From an uncultured Flavobacteriaceae bacterium (lineage in GTDB: Bacteria; Bacteroidota; Bacteroidia; Flavobacteriales; Flavobacteriaceae): DNA of 64,000 nucleotides. Where the stretch lies: the NCBI GenBank assembly GCA_947489085.1, contig CANLCJ010000018.1:1-64000 (forward strand). The letters are read 5' to 3'. Shown in pieces: positions 27,056 through 35,790 of this stretch; the stretch's first letter is position 1, and the number at the start of each line of letters is the position of its first letter. The notes beneath the pieces were generated by a model, which saw only the letters and a list, made by a program, of their open reading frames with translations, was not told where the DNA came from and did not search any database. Position numbers and translations under genes: made by a program.

Positions 27056-27919
27056 CTAACCTAGGTACGTTTTTAAAATTTTACTTCTCGATGTGTGTTT
27101 TAATCTGCGTATTGCTTTTTCTTTAATTTGTCTCACACGCTCACGAGTTAAATCGAAAGTTTCACCAATTTCTTCTAAAGTCATAGGGTGCTGGTTGCCC
27201 AACCCAAAATACAAACGAATAACGTCTGCTTCACGAGGTGTTAAAGTTTCTAGCGCACGTTCTATTTCTGTACGTAGCGATTCGTGTAATAATTCTTTAT
27301 CTGGGTTTGGAGATTCTCCAGAGTTTAAAACATCGTATAAGTTAGAATCCTCACCTTCAACCAATGGCGCATCCATACTAACATGGCGTCCAGAGTTCTT
27401 CATAGATTCTTTAACATCGTTTATAGTCATATCCAACTCTTTGGCAATTTCTTCGGCAGAAGGTGGACGTTCATGACTTTGCTCTAAAAAGGCAAAAGTT
27501 TTATTAATTTTATTAATAGAGCCTATCTTGTTTAAAGGCAAACGCACAATACGTGATTGCTCTGCCAAAGCCTGTAAAATAGATTGACGAATCCACCAAA
27601 CAGCATAAGATATAAATTTAAAACCACGAGTTTCATCAAAACGTTGTGCAGCTTTAATTAGGCCCAAATTCCCTTCGTTAATTAAATCGGGTAAAGTTAA
27701 TCCTTGGTTTTGGTATTGTTTAGCTACCGATACAACGAAACGTAAATTGGCTTTCGTTAATTTTTCTAAAGCAATTTGGTCTCCAGCCTTAATGCGCTGT
27801 GCCAACTCTACTTCTTCATCGGCAGTAATTAAATCTACTTTACCAATTTCTTGTAAATATTTATCTAGGGATGCGGTTTCTCTATTAGTAACCTGCTTTG
27901 TAATTTTAAGCTGTCTCAT
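27056..27919 (-). CDS. rpoD: Primary RNA polymerase sigma factor, short Bacteroidota form
   Basis: A 287-residue sigma-70 family protein. It begins directly with region 1.2 ([23 protein letters not shown]) and lacks the acidic region 1.1 of enterobacterial RpoD, as is usual in Bacteroidota. Region 2 ([46 protein letters not shown]), region 3 ([12 protein letters not shown]) and region 4 ([36 protein letters not shown]) are complete. It directs transcription of housekeeping genes, probably from the TAnnTTTG promoters noted here. An AGGAG lies 8 bases before the ATG, exceptional for this lineage. It ends at its own terminator. Confidence 0.96.
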   Translation of the reverse strand: MRQLKITKQVTNRETASLDKYLQEIGKVDLITADEEVELAQRIKAGDQIALEKLTKANLRFVVSVAKQYQNQGLTLPDLINEGNLGLIKAAQRFDETRGFKFISYAVWWIRQSILQALAEQSRIVRLPLNKIGSINKINKTFAFLEQSHERPPSAEEIAKELDMTINDVKESMKNSGRHVSMDAPLVEGEDSNLYDVLNSGESPNPDKELLHESLRTEIERALETLTPREADVIRLYFGLGNQHPMTLEEIGETFDLTRERVRQIKEKAIRRLKHTSRSKILKTYLG

Positions 27920-27927
27920 CTAAGGTT

Positions 27928-27932
27928 CTCCT
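27928..27932 (-). promoter_or_regulatory. Textbook Shine-Dalgarno before rpoD
   Basis: On the mRNA strand the leader reads ACAGGAGAACCTTAG then ATG, with AGGAG 8 bases before the start. Most genes in this window have no such site, and in Flavobacterium the anti-SD is held off from mRNA by ribosomal proteins. A strong SD here may therefore be regulatory. Confidence 0.6.
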
Positions 27933-28090
27933 GTATTTAATAGTGAATAAAAAAGGCGTACATATGGTTATACGTATAAATAACGCAGTTTGTTACAAAA
28001 CCAATACGATATTTATTTTTTATTTAATGTTAAGACACTATTTATGTGTAAAGTCACTGTACAATAAAACATGAAAACAGGAAGATTATT

Positions 28091-29491
28091 TTATAAATCT
28101 CTAGTAAGCCACCCTCTTTTGTTTGCTGTTGCAATGGCGTAAGGCGTAATCCAAAACAAACCAAAAGTATAGAAAATACCATAGGTGTATACCCATATAG
28201 ACGCTTTTGCTTTATAACGATAGGCGTAAAATAAAGATGAAAATGTAGAGATAACGAGTATGCTTAACAGTGTAGATCCTAAAAATAGCAGTGGGTGTAT
28301 CAATACAAAAAACAGCATAAATAAAGAAAAGGGGTAACTCATTAAAATAGTTGCAGATTGACCAATAAATAGCAAACGAGTGCCCAGCTTACTTTCAGTT
28401 TTAAAATTGGTAAACACATATTTGGCCATGGCAATATTTTCTCTAACATTGCTTCGTCCCCAACGGATAAACATTTTGTAAAGCCCAGTATATTTCTCTG
28501 GAACGTTGGTGTAGGCTACAGCACTGTTTTGAAAAAGCACAGATTTTCCCTGTTTCAGTATCATATTTGTCATAGCGCGATCCTCACCAATATCCGATGG
28601 TTGCCCCATAAAGGTTTGAGAAATCCACTCAGGCAAACACTTTAAAACAGCATCTTTTCGGTATGCAGCCAGTGCCCCTGGCGTACAAAGTACCGAGTTT
28701 AGAGCACTTTCGGCAGAGCGAACAAATTCAAAACTCATAACAAAGCTAACATCTAGCATTTTAGGAAGAATTTCTTTCTTTGTATTTAAAACCCTAATAT
28801 TTCCTGCCACAGCACCACAATTTTTTTGTGTAACAAACGGGCTTACCAAATGGCGTAGCGTATCTTTTTCTACAATAGAATCGCTATCTACGGTAACAAA
28901 TACTTCACCACGGCCTATATTAAAACCTTTGTATAGTGCGTGTCGTTTCCCTTTGTTTTTTGGTTGTTTGTAAATACTTAAATGCGCTCCTAAGTCATCT
29001 TTAGCTTTAATTACCCACTGCCAAGTATCGTCTAAGCTACCATCATCAATAGCTATGAGTTGTAACTTGTGCTTGGGGTAATTGCTGGCATTTAGACTCA
29101 TTAAAGTGTCCCAGACTTGTTTCCCTTCATTGTAAGCAGGTACAATTACGGTACAGCTTGGTAAATCCTTATCTTCCACTGCTGCAACGGGCTTATACCT
29201 CATGTAATTGTACAGCATGAATATAAAATGAAATATTCTAAATACAAATAACACGGCAGCAGTAGTAATAAATACAACGCCTATGTAGGTATTGGATTGT
29301 AAGGCATTAACATTCTCAAAATCGCTGTAAAACGTTGCAAAGAAACAAATGCCAATAAAAATAGTAATAAAAGTACCTATAAGTGTTTTACTATGGTTTG
29401 CATTTAGAGATTTGTTAAAACCAGATAGTAATGTTTTTAAAGCATGTAAAAGTTTAGAACTAAAACGCTTAGTGTAAAAGCCAATATTCAT
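28091..29491 (-). CDS. Membrane GT2 glycosyltransferase, hyaluronan-synthase/NodC-like
   Basis: A 466-residue processive-type family 2 glycosyltransferase. Two N-terminal transmembrane segments (about 38-57 and 69-92) precede the GT-A domain (TVIVPAYNEGKQV, AIDDGSLDDTW, VTVDSDSIVEKD with the metal-binding DxD, then GEDRAMT and the acceptor motif RWGRS, a QxxRW variant). Three or more C-terminal transmembrane segments follow (about 370-455). The layout matches hyaluronan synthase, NodC and PgaC, which polymerise and export beta-linked amino-sugar chains. The product here is not known. No export or modification genes are adjacent, and it stands alone between rpoD and an NTF2-like gene. A 244-bp gap upstream shows no clear promoter. 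Confidence 0.85.
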   Translation of the reverse strand: MNIGFYTKRFSSKLLHALKTLLSGFNKSLNANHSKTLIGTFITIFIGICFFATFYSDFENVNALQSNTYIGVVFITTAAVLFVFRIFHFIFMLYNYMRYKPVAAVEDKDLPSCTVIVPAYNEGKQVWDTLMSLNASNYPKHKLQLIAIDDGSLDDTWQWVIKAKDDLGAHLSIYKQPKNKGKRHALYKGFNIGRGEVFVTVDSDSIVEKDTLRHLVSPFVTQKNCGAVAGNIRVLNTKKEILPKMLDVSFVMSFEFVRSAESALNSVLCTPGALAAYRKDAVLKCLPEWISQTFMGQPSDIGEDRAMTNMILKQGKSVLFQNSAVAYTNVPEKYTGLYKMFIRWGRSNVRENIAMAKYVFTNFKTESKLGTRLLFIGQSATILMSYPFSLFMLFFVLIHPLLFLGSTLLSILVISTFSSLFYAYRYKAKASIWVYTYGIFYTFGLFWITPYAIATANKRGWLTRDL

Positions 29492-29735
29492 AGTACAGTT
29501 TATTTTGTAAGTATTTGTCTTGACTTTATGTACGTACTACTTTTAGATTCAGATTTTAATTGGCAAATCTTTAAGACTAATAGTTTAATTTACTATTTCA
29601 GTAAAAATAGAGCGATTTTAGTTTAGCGCTGTTTACATTCAATACAGAGCATTTGTTGGCCTTTTATAATTGAGTACAAATGTTTGTGTTTGCACTTTAG
29701 CTACTTAAGTACAAGCTTTGTTTTATTTTGAATGT

Positions 29736-30176
29736 TTAGTTAATAAAATAAATCTTTTTTATTTTGTTGTTTTCTATATGATAAATGGCAACAGCTTCGA
29801 TAATTTTTTCTCCAAATAGAACACGTTCTTTGTCTATAATGGTATTTCCATGAACTATTCTATTTATCAATTCGCAATGGAGGTTTGGTGTGTTTTCAAA
29901 AATTTCGGAATATATTTTTCTCATTGCATCTTTCCCTTTAAAAGCCAATTTGTTGGTAGAATGAATATAAGCCTCTACATCATCGTCATAGGCCCCTAAA
30001 AAGGCTTTAATGTCTCTTGAATTGTAAGCGTTTAATTGATGCTTTACCAAATCGATAGGAGAATTAGATAACGTGTGGATTGCATCTAATCTGTTTTCTG
30101 TACCATTACGATTACTTTGAGCTGAAAGAGCGCAATAAAAAATTAATAGTATTAAGGTTAAAAAAAGCCGTTTCAT
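29736..30176 (-). CDS. Secreted NTF2/SnoaL-like domain protein
   Basis: A 146-residue protein with a signal peptide (about 1-20, ending LSAQS) and a single NTF2-like (SnoaL) domain, with HQLNAYNSRDIKAFLGAYDDDVEAY, FKGKDAMRKIYSEIF and a final strand AVAIYHIENNKIKKIYF. Small NTF2-like domains bind or isomerise hydrophobic ligands, and secreted members are often of unknown role. Catalytic Asp/His residues cannot be assigned with confidence. It is the first gene downstream of pnp on the same strand, but separated from it by a strong terminator. Confidence 0.78.
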   Translation of the reverse strand: MKRLFLTLILLIFYCALSAQSNRNGTENRLDAIHTLSNSPIDLVKHQLNAYNSRDIKAFLGAYDDDVEAYIHSTNKLAFKGKDAMRKIYSEIFENTPNLHCELINRIVHGNTIIDKERVLFGEKIIEAVAIYHIENNKIKKIYFIN

Positions 30177-30275
30177 TGCTGAGTGATTTTTTAGATGTTA
30201 ATTGTTACATTTATTTTGTTGACTGTCTGATATTGGTTATAGAGGGTCAGTAAGGTTTAGATAGTATATAAATAA

Positions 30276-30306
30276 AAACCGTTCCAAGAGCATCTTGGAA
30301 CGGTTT
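30276..30306 (-). terminator. Intrinsic terminator of pnp
   Basis: AAACCGTTCCAAGA (30276-30289) and its exact complement (30293-30306) form a 14-bp stem on a GCA loop. The flanking A-run gives a U-tract on the minus strand. It lies 24 bp after the pnp stop codon. Confidence 0.88.
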
Positions 30307-30330
30307 AAAATAGTATGATTTTTTAGAGAA

Positions 30331-32595
30331 TTAATCCTCTTTTTTATCCTCTCTAGGCTTTCTATCGTCTCTACGATTGTCTCTGCCACGATTATCACGT
30401 CCGCGATTATCTCTGCCTCTATTGTCTCTACCGCCTCGGTTATTATCTCTTGGTGGTCTAGCAACATAGCCTTCAGGCTTAGGTAAAATAGCCTTGCGCG
30501 ACACTTTCTCTTTGCGTGTTTTAGGGTCTGTACCAAAATACTTCACATCAAAAACATCACCCATATTAACCACATCGGTTACATTTTCGGTGCGTTCCCA
30601 AGCCAATTCGCTAACATGTAAAAGCACTTCGTTACCAGGAGCCTCAGCATACTCTACAACAGCACCAAAATCTAGTATTTTAATAACTTTAACCTCGTAA
30701 ACACTACCAACCTGCGGCTTAAATAACAAAGCATCTATTTTGGCTAAAACAGCATCTATACCAGTGCTGCCAACACCTAAAACTTCTACAACACCCTCTT
30801 CTGTAACAGGATCTTCGTTAATAACAATAGTTGTATCAGTCTCTTTCTGTAATTCTTGAATAACTTTTCCACCAGGACCAATTAAAGCACCAATAAACTC
30901 GTTAGGAATACGTCTAGTAATCATAGTAGGCGCATGCTCCTTAACATCAGAGTTTGGTGTAGCGATAGTTTCGGTAATTTTACCTAAAATATGCAAACGG
31001 CCATCTCTAGCTTGTTTCAATGCATTTACAAGAATTTCGTAAGACAGGCCTTTAACCTTAATATCCATTTGGCAAGCCGTAATACCATCTGCAGTACCAG
31101 TAACTTTAAAGTCCATATCACCTAAGTGGTCTTCATCTCCTAAAATATCAGACAATACCGCATATTTACCAGTATCAGCATCCGATATTAAGCCCATAGC
31201 AATACCAGAAACAGGTTTCTTTAATTGCACACCAGCATCCATCATAGCCATTGTACCGGCACAAACTGTTGCCATAGAAGACGAGCCGTTAGACTCTAAT
31301 ATCTCAGAAACAACTCTAACTGTATATGGACAATCCTCTGGCACCATACCTTTTAAGGCACGTTGTGCTAAATTACCATGGCCTACTTCGCGACGCGATG
31401 TCCCTCTAATAGGTCTGGCTTCTCCAGTAGAAAAAGGAGGGAAGTTATAGTGTAAATAAAAACGCTCTTCGCCCTCGTAAGATGGCATGTCTATTTGGTT
31501 AGCCTCTCTACTTGTACCCAAGGTTACAGTAGCCAAAGCTTGAGTTTCCCCACGAGTAAAAATAGAAGATCCATGTGTAGAAGGTAAATAATCTACCTCG
31601 CACCAAATAGGTCTAATTTCGTCCGTTTTTCTACCATCCAAACGTAAACCTTCATCTAAAGTTAAATTTCTAATGGCAGATTTTTGGGCTTTAGCTACAT
31701 ATTTATGGATAAGCTTACCATACGCTTCTTGATCTTCTTCGCTAAAAGACTCGAAAACCTCTTCTTTTATAGTGCTAAATGCCTCGCCTCTTTCGTGCTT
31801 AGCAGATCCCGCTTTGGCAATAGCATACGTTTTATCGTATACCATACCTTTAATTTTTTCAGCTAAAGCCTCATCTTCAACAGCAGGTTCGTACTCGCGA
31901 GTTTCTTTCTTACCAAAAGCTTCAGCCAGCTTTACCTGTGCAGCACACTGTACTTTAATGGCTTCGTGAGCAAACTTAATGGCATCAGCCATTTCCTCTT
32001 CAGAAATCTCATCCATTTCACCCTCAACCATCATAACAGAATCTGCCGAGGCACCAATCATCATATCAATATCAGAAGCCTCTAATTGCGCCCGTGTAGG
32101 GTTAATTATAAATTCGCCATCAATACGGCCAACTCTAGCTTCAGAAATTGGACACTCAAAAGGAAAATCAGACAATTGAATGGCTGCCGAAGCCGCCAAA
32201 CCTGCCATAGCATCTGGCATAACCTCTGGGTCGTGAGACATTAATTGAATCATTACCTGAGTTTCCGAGTGGTAATCTTTAGGGAAAAGTGGGCGTAACA
32301 CACGGTCTACTAAACGCATAGTTAATACCTCACCATCACTAGGCCTTGCCTCTCTCTTAAAAAAGCCACCAGGGTATCGCCCAGCAGCAGCAAATTTTTC
32401 TCTGTAATCTACAGTTAAAGGTAGAAAATCAACATCGGCAGCGTGGTAGTTAGAAACAACAGTACACAAAAGCATACATTTTCCAGACTGTACAACCACA
32501 GAACCATGAGCCTGCTTCGCTAATTTTCCGGTTTCGATAGAAATTTCTCTACCATCTCCAAGGTCTATAACCTCTTTAAATGTTTTTGGAATCAT
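30331..32595 (-). CDS. pnp: Polynucleotide phosphorylase
   Basis: A 754-residue PNPase, the phosphorolytic 3'-5' exoribonuclease. In order: first RNase PH domain (about 1-225), the helical linker, second RNase PH domain ([16 protein letters not shown]; catalytic block [10 protein letters not shown]), a KH domain ([15 protein letters not shown]) and an S1 domain ([20 protein letters not shown]). The start is the ATG at 32593-32595 ([12 protein letters not shown]), 10 codons inside the open frame, matching family N-termini. The last 40 or so residues form an unusual tail: four copies of RGRDN/RGGRDN-like units, encoded by 15-bp tandem repeats at about 30357-30450, then KPREDKKED. Such RG-rich tails bind RNA or proteins in other families; here that is inference. 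Confidence 0.97.
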   Translation of the reverse strand: MIPKTFKEVIDLGDGREISIETGKLAKQAHGSVVVQSGKCMLLCTVVSNYHAADVDFLPLTVDYREKFAAAGRYPGGFFKREARPSDGEVLTMRLVDRVLRPLFPKDYHSETQVMIQLMSHDPEVMPDAMAGLAASAAIQLSDFPFECPISEARVGRIDGEFIINPTRAQLEASDIDMMIGASADSVMMVEGEMDEISEEEMADAIKFAHEAIKVQCAAQVKLAEAFGKKETREYEPAVEDEALAEKIKGMVYDKTYAIAKAGSAKHERGEAFSTIKEEVFESFSEEDQEAYGKLIHKYVAKAQKSAIRNLTLDEGLRLDGRKTDEIRPIWCEVDYLPSTHGSSIFTRGETQALATVTLGTSREANQIDMPSYEGEERFYLHYNFPPFSTGEARPIRGTSRREVGHGNLAQRALKGMVPEDCPYTVRVVSEILESNGSSSMATVCAGTMAMMDAGVQLKKPVSGIAMGLISDADTGKYAVLSDILGDEDHLGDMDFKVTGTADGITACQMDIKVKGLSYEILVNALKQARDGRLHILGKITETIATPNSDVKEHAPTMITRRIPNEFIGALIGPGGKVIQELQKETDTTIVINEDPVTEEGVVEVLGVGSTGIDAVLAKIDALLFKPQVGSVYEVKVIKILDFGAVVEYAEAPGNEVLLHVSELAWERTENVTDVVNMGDVFDVKYFGTDPKTRKEKVSRKAILPKPEGYVARPPRDNNRGGRDNRGRDNRGRDNRGRDNRRDDRKPREDKKED

Positions 32596-32795
32596 AAATT
32601 TTTTCTTGACATTTAAGCAAAACATAGTATGCCTAAATCATGTTAAACAATGGTCGTTGTGTTGTGTGTAGTTGTTGTGTAAGGCTTTAAACCTTTTGGA
32701 CCAATGAAAAACCGATAGTCCCGAACTTGTATCAGGATTTAGCTTCTTCTAATTGCGAATTTTAAACTCTTTCGCTTTGAGTATATTAACTTTGG

Positions 32796-32879
32796 GCGTT
32801 ACCCACAAGGGGTCAGGCTTTTCGCTATATCTTTTTTAATAAAAATATTAAAAAAGGATGCCGCTACAATCCTTAACGC
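32796..32879. repeat. Flavobacterial-type palindromic intergenic element
   Basis: This 84-bp element has inverted ends (GCGTTA at 32796, TAACGC at 32874-32879) and a perfect inner hairpin, CTTTTTTAATA/TATTAAAAAAG (32831-32841 and 32846-32856, loop AAAA). The inner flanks read GGCTTTTCGCTATATC and GGATGCCGCTACAATCC. I recall close versions in many Flavobacteriia genomes, typically intergenic. It sits between the rpsO terminator and pnp. The remaining sequence 32600-32795 shows nothing I can name. Confidence 0.65.
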
Positions 32880-32884
32880 AAAAC

Positions 32885-32917
32885 AAAAAACCACGCTTAT
32901 TAAAGGCGTGGTTTTTT
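32885..32917 (-). terminator. Bidirectional intrinsic terminator after rpsO
   Basis: AAAAAACCACGC (32885-32896) and GCGTGGTTTTTT (32906-32917) form a 12-bp stem with a 9-base loop and T6 tails on both strands. It ends 11 bp after the rpsO stop, so rpsO and pnp probably have separate or only partly linked transcripts. Confidence 0.88.
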
Positions 32918-32927
32918 AATATTTAGA

Positions 32928-33197
32928 TTATTTTCTTAAACCTAATTCTTTTACTATAGCACGATATCTTAAGACATCTTTCTTAGTTAAGTAATCTAAT
33001 AGAGCGCGACGCTTACCTACTAGTTTTACTAAAGAACGCTCTGTGTTAAAATCTTTACGATTTTTTTTAAGGTGTTCTGTTAAATGGTTAATTCTTTGTG
33101 TGAATAATGCAATTTGCCCTTCAGCAGAACCAGAATCGTTTTTGTCTTTACCGTGCTTTGCGAAAATTTCTTGTTTCGCTTCTTTAGTTAAATACAT
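32928..33197 (-). CDS. rpsO: 30S ribosomal protein S15 (uS15)
   Basis: An 89-residue protein, the standard uS15 length, with the conserved DSGSAEGQIALFTQRINHLTEHLK helix and the ERSLVKLVGKRRALLDYL block that contacts 16S rRNA helix 22. The start is the ATG at 33195-33197 (MYLTKEAKQEIF). The frame is open 19 codons further, but that stretch contains the promoter. rpsO next to pnp is a widely conserved arrangement. A complete promoter and a 5'-leader hairpin are visible upstream. Confidence 0.97.
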   Translation of the reverse strand: MYLTKEAKQEIFAKHGKDKNDSGSAEGQIALFTQRINHLTEHLKKNRKDFNTERSLVKLVGKRRALLDYLTKKDVLRYRAIVKELGLRK

Positions 33198-33229
33198 GCT
33201 AATATTATTGTAAATGATTGTTATGTACA

Positions 33230-33246
33230 CGAAAGATTTTCTTTCG
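33230..33246 (-). promoter_or_regulatory. rpsO 5'-leader hairpin
   Basis: CGAAAGA and TCTTTCG form a 7-bp stem on a 3-base loop, between the -7 box and the rpsO start. It would lie almost at the 5' end of the mRNA. S15 represses its own mRNA through leader structures in other bacteria; whether this one does so is inference. Confidence 0.45.
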
Positions 33247-33251
33247 AGCGG

Positions 33252-33281
33252 CAAATATATATAAATTTGCTGTAACTACAA
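33252..33281 (-). promoter_or_regulatory. Bacteroidota-type promoter for rpsO
   Basis: On the minus strand, TTG at 33279-33281 is the -33 core and TATATTTG at 33252-33259 the -7 box, with a 19-bp spacer. This is a good match to the lineage consensus and excludes the longer rpsO start. Confidence 0.7.
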
Positions 33282-33311
33282 TCGTTTTTTATAGCAAAAA
33301 CAAGTCGTCTA

Positions 33312-34169
33312 TTATTGTCTAATAGGTTGGTTTGTAATTAAATCGATATACTTGTTTACGTTGTTTTTCAAGTCTTTGCGTAAAGTAATAAAATCTAAAA
33401 AACCATGTTCTAATAGAAACTCAGAGGTTTGAAATCCTTCTGGAAGTTCCTTACCAGTAGTGTCTCTTACAATTCTAGGGCCAGCAAAGCCAATAAGTGC
33501 ACCAGGCTCGCTAATGTTAATATCGCCCAACATGGCAAAAGAAGCCGTTGTACCCCCAGTAGTAGGGTCTGTACATAAAGAAATATAAGGTATTTTGGCA
33601 TCTGCCAATTGCGCTAATTTTACAGATGTTTTAGCCAGTTGCATTAACGATAAAGCCGCCTCCATCATTCTAGCACCTCCAGATTTAGAAATTACCATTA
33701 ACGGGATACTGTGCTTTAAGGCATAATCTGCAGCGCGAGCAATTTTCTCTCCAACTACACTACCCATAGAGCCGCCAATAAACGCAAAATCCATACAAGC
33801 AATAACAATATCTTTACCTTTAGATTGGCCTACGGCAGTTCTAACAGCATCTTTCAATTTTGTTTTCTCTTGAGCTGCTTTTATACGGTCTGGATAATTC
33901 TTGGTGTCTTGAAATTTTAAAGGATCTTTAGACTCTAGTTTGCTATCCAATTCTTTAAAAGAATTATTGTCGAAAAGTATTTCGAAATACTCTTTACTTC
34001 CAATGCGTACATGGTAACCATCTTCTGGACTTACATAAAAATTTTGTTCCAGTTCTTTAGTATCTACAATCTTACCTGTTGGCGATTTGTACCAAAGCCC
34101 CTTAGGAATATCTTTTTTCTCTGCCGTTTTTGTTTGTATTCCTTTATCTTTTCTCTTAAACCAAGACAT
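33312..34169 (-). CDS. accD: Acetyl-CoA carboxylase carboxyltransferase subunit beta, without zinc-ribbon cysteines
   Basis: A 285-residue AccD that transfers carboxyl from carboxybiotin to acetyl-CoA, the first step of fatty-acid synthesis. The carboxyltransferase core is intact ([70 protein letters not shown]). The N-terminal domain keeps the ribbon outline, but the four zinc-binding cysteines are gone: where most bacteria have CPxC...CPxC, this protein has S29-P-T-G32 and S47-P-E-D50. I recall the same loss in other Flavobacteriaceae, so it is probably a lineage trait. accA is not in this window. The gene lies downstream of fbaA but past a terminator and a palindromic element. Confidence 0.95.
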   Translation of the reverse strand: MSWFKRKDKGIQTKTAEKKDIPKGLWYKSPTGKIVDTKELEQNFYVSPEDGYHVRIGSKEYFEILFDNNSFKELDSKLESKDPLKFQDTKNYPDRIKAAQEKTKLKDAVRTAVGQSKGKDIVIACMDFAFIGGSMGSVVGEKIARAADYALKHSIPLMVISKSGGARMMEAALSLMQLAKTSVKLAQLADAKIPYISLCTDPTTGGTTASFAMLGDINISEPGALIGFAGPRIVRDTTGKELPEGFQTSEFLLEHGFLDFITLRKDLKNNVNKYIDLITNQPIRQ

Positions 34170-34378
34170 ACGTTTTACTTTTTAGTGTTAAGAAATCGCT
34201 AAAACTTATTTTAACAATCCTCTAGTATTGGCTTGTAGTTTAAACACCTACCAATGTGGTGAAATATGTTTGTTGTCACATACGCCACAAAATTTTAAGC
34301 CGAATACAAAATTAAACCTTTTTTTAATTTAAGGGTAATGGCTTTACTATTTTATTATAAATGTTTCACTATGCAAAA

Positions 34379-34410
34379 AAAAAGGGTTTTGCATAAGTAA
34401 AACCCTTTTT
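34379..34410. terminator. Bidirectional intrinsic terminator
   Basis: AAAAAGGGTTTT (34379-34390) and AAAACCCTTTTT (34399-34410) form a 12-bp stem with an 8-base loop, flanked by a long A-run that gives a U-tract on the minus strand. It would stop fbaA transcripts after they pass the palindromic element. The rest of the 426-bp gap (34170-34378) is AT-rich accD leader or promoter sequence without a clear -7 box. Confidence 0.82.
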
Positions 34411-34420
34411 AGTACTATGG

Positions 34421-34576
34421 AGTGATTTAAATTTTTTTGACTCTAGCGAAAATCCTAGATTTTTTGTTCAATTGAAGCGTTTTTAGAAGTTTATAGCAGC
34501 GCTATGGACTAAGAAAAAGACAAAAATTGAATGAAAAAGAAGATTTTTATAGCGAATTGAAAAAAATTAGATCACT
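34421..34576. repeat. 156-bp near-symmetric long palindrome (MITE-like element)
   Basis: The element is symmetric about position 34499. The ends are AGTGAT (34421-34426) and ATCACT (34571-34576), continuing as AGTGATTTAAATTTTTTTGA against AGTGATCTAATTTTTTTCAA on the complementary side. AAAATC and TTTTTTGTTCAATT-like blocks also mirror each other, and the centre is ATAGC-AGC-GCTAT (34493-34505). It contains no ORF. The structure fits a miniature inverted-repeat element or a long hairpin transcribed as the fbaA 3' end. It lies between the fbaA stop and the terminator at 34379. Confidence 0.7.
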
Positions 34577-34595
34577 TCTATAAAAAAGAAATATG

Positions 34596-35663
34596 TTACA
34601 ATGTGTTTATATTATTTAAATCTTCAAAAGCCTTCTTTAAACGTATTACAAACGTTTTTTCTGCTTCGCGTAACCAAACTCTAGGATCGTAAAACTTTTT
34701 GTTAGGGACATCGTCTCCATCAGGGTTACCTATTTGGCCTTTCAAGTAATCTGTTTTTTCACCCATGTAATCTCTAACCCCCGTCATAAACGCATACTGC
34801 AAATCGGTATCAATATTCATTTTAATAACACCATAGCTTATACCTTCTCTAATTTCTTCAACTGTAGATCCAGAACCACCGTGAAAAACAAAATCGATAT
34901 GGTTGTGCTCTACACCGTATTTCTTAGAAATAAACTCTTGCGAGTTCTTTAAAATTTTTGGAGTTAACTTTACATTTCCAGGCTTGTATACCCCATGTAC
35001 ATTTCCAAAAGCTGCTGCTATAGTAAACTTAGGGCTTACTTTGCTTAACTCTTCATAAGCGTAAGCTACTTCCTCTGGCTGTGTGTATAATTTAGAATCG
35101 TCTACGTCTGTATTGTCAACACCATCTTCTTCACCACCAGTAATACCCAATTCTATTTCTAAAGTCATGCCCATTTTAGACATTCTCTCTAAGTAAGTTT
35201 TACAAATAGAAATGTTTTCTTCGATAGGCTCTTCCGAAAGGTCAATCATGTGCGAGCTAAATAAAGGCTTACCTGTTTCTGCAAAGTGTTGTTCGCTAGC
35301 GTCTAATAAACCATCTATCCAAGGCAATAGTTTTTTAGCACAATGGTCTGTATGTAAAATTACTGGAACACCATATTCTAGAGCCATAGTGTGTACGTGC
35401 TTTGCACCAGCAATAGCACCACTTATAGCAGATTTTTGGTTCTCGTTAGCTAAACCTTTACCAGCGTTAAACTGTGCACCACTATTAGAAAACTGAATAA
35501 TTACAGGAGCGTTTAAATCTCTTGCTGTTTCTAGAACGCCATTTATGGAGTTAGAACCTATAACATTTATAGCAGGTAAGGCGTAATTATTAGCCTTAGC
35601 ATGATTAAAAATAGCTTGTACTTCGTCTCCTGTTGCAACTCCGGGTTTTATGTTGTGTGCCAT
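34596..35663 (-). CDS. fbaA: Class II fructose-bisphosphate aldolase
   Basis: A 355-residue zinc-dependent aldolase (class IIA), cleaving fructose 1,6-bisphosphate to the two triose phosphates in glycolysis and the reverse in gluconeogenesis. The zinc/catalytic segment HTDHCAKKLLPW (about residues 109-120), the LEIELGITGGEEDG block, FGNVHGVY, and FVFHGGSGSTVEEI with a second zinc histidine are present. Length matches the family. A -7 element lies about 40 bp upstream. The 3' flank holds the long palindrome and a terminator. Confidence 0.97.
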   Translation of the reverse strand: MAHNIKPGVATGDEVQAIFNHAKANNYALPAINVIGSNSINGVLETARDLNAPVIIQFSNSGAQFNAGKGLANENQKSAISGAIAGAKHVHTMALEYGVPVILHTDHCAKKLLPWIDGLLDASEQHFAETGKPLFSSHMIDLSEEPIEENISICKTYLERMSKMGMTLEIELGITGGEEDGVDNTDVDDSKLYTQPEEVAYAYEELSKVSPKFTIAAAFGNVHGVYKPGNVKLTPKILKNSQEFISKKYGVEHNHIDFVFHGGSGSTVEEIREGISYGVIKMNIDTDLQYAFMTGVRDYMGEKTDYLKGQIGNPDGDDVPNKKFYDPRVWLREAEKTFVIRLKKAFEDLNNINTL

Positions 35664-35701
35664 ATCCTTGTTTTAATGTGATTTGTTAGATTATATACAA
35701 C

Positions 35702-35709
35702 CAAAAATA
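35702..35709 (-). promoter_or_regulatory. Candidate -7 element TATTTTTG for fbaA
   Basis: An exact TAnnTTTG match on the minus strand, 38 bp before the fbaA ATG; no clear -33 box. Confidence 0.5.
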
Positions 35710-35790
35710 GTGATTTTTATAGTTTATAGATGTAAGAATTGGCTGGAATATCTAATTTAAAGACTAAAACGTTATAGTAGATATTTAAAG

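Noticed and set aside
28091..29491. Assignment of the GT2 enzyme as a cellulose or hyaluronan synthase
   Set aside because: Motifs fit the processive GT2 class only generally; no PilZ domain, export gene or substrate-specific neighbour is present.
30237..30536. 99-codon minus-strand frame overlapping the pnp 3' end
   Set aside because: It is an alternative frame of the 15-bp repeats encoding the RGRDN tail, hence the regular ETIEAE-like translation; it crosses the pnp terminator.
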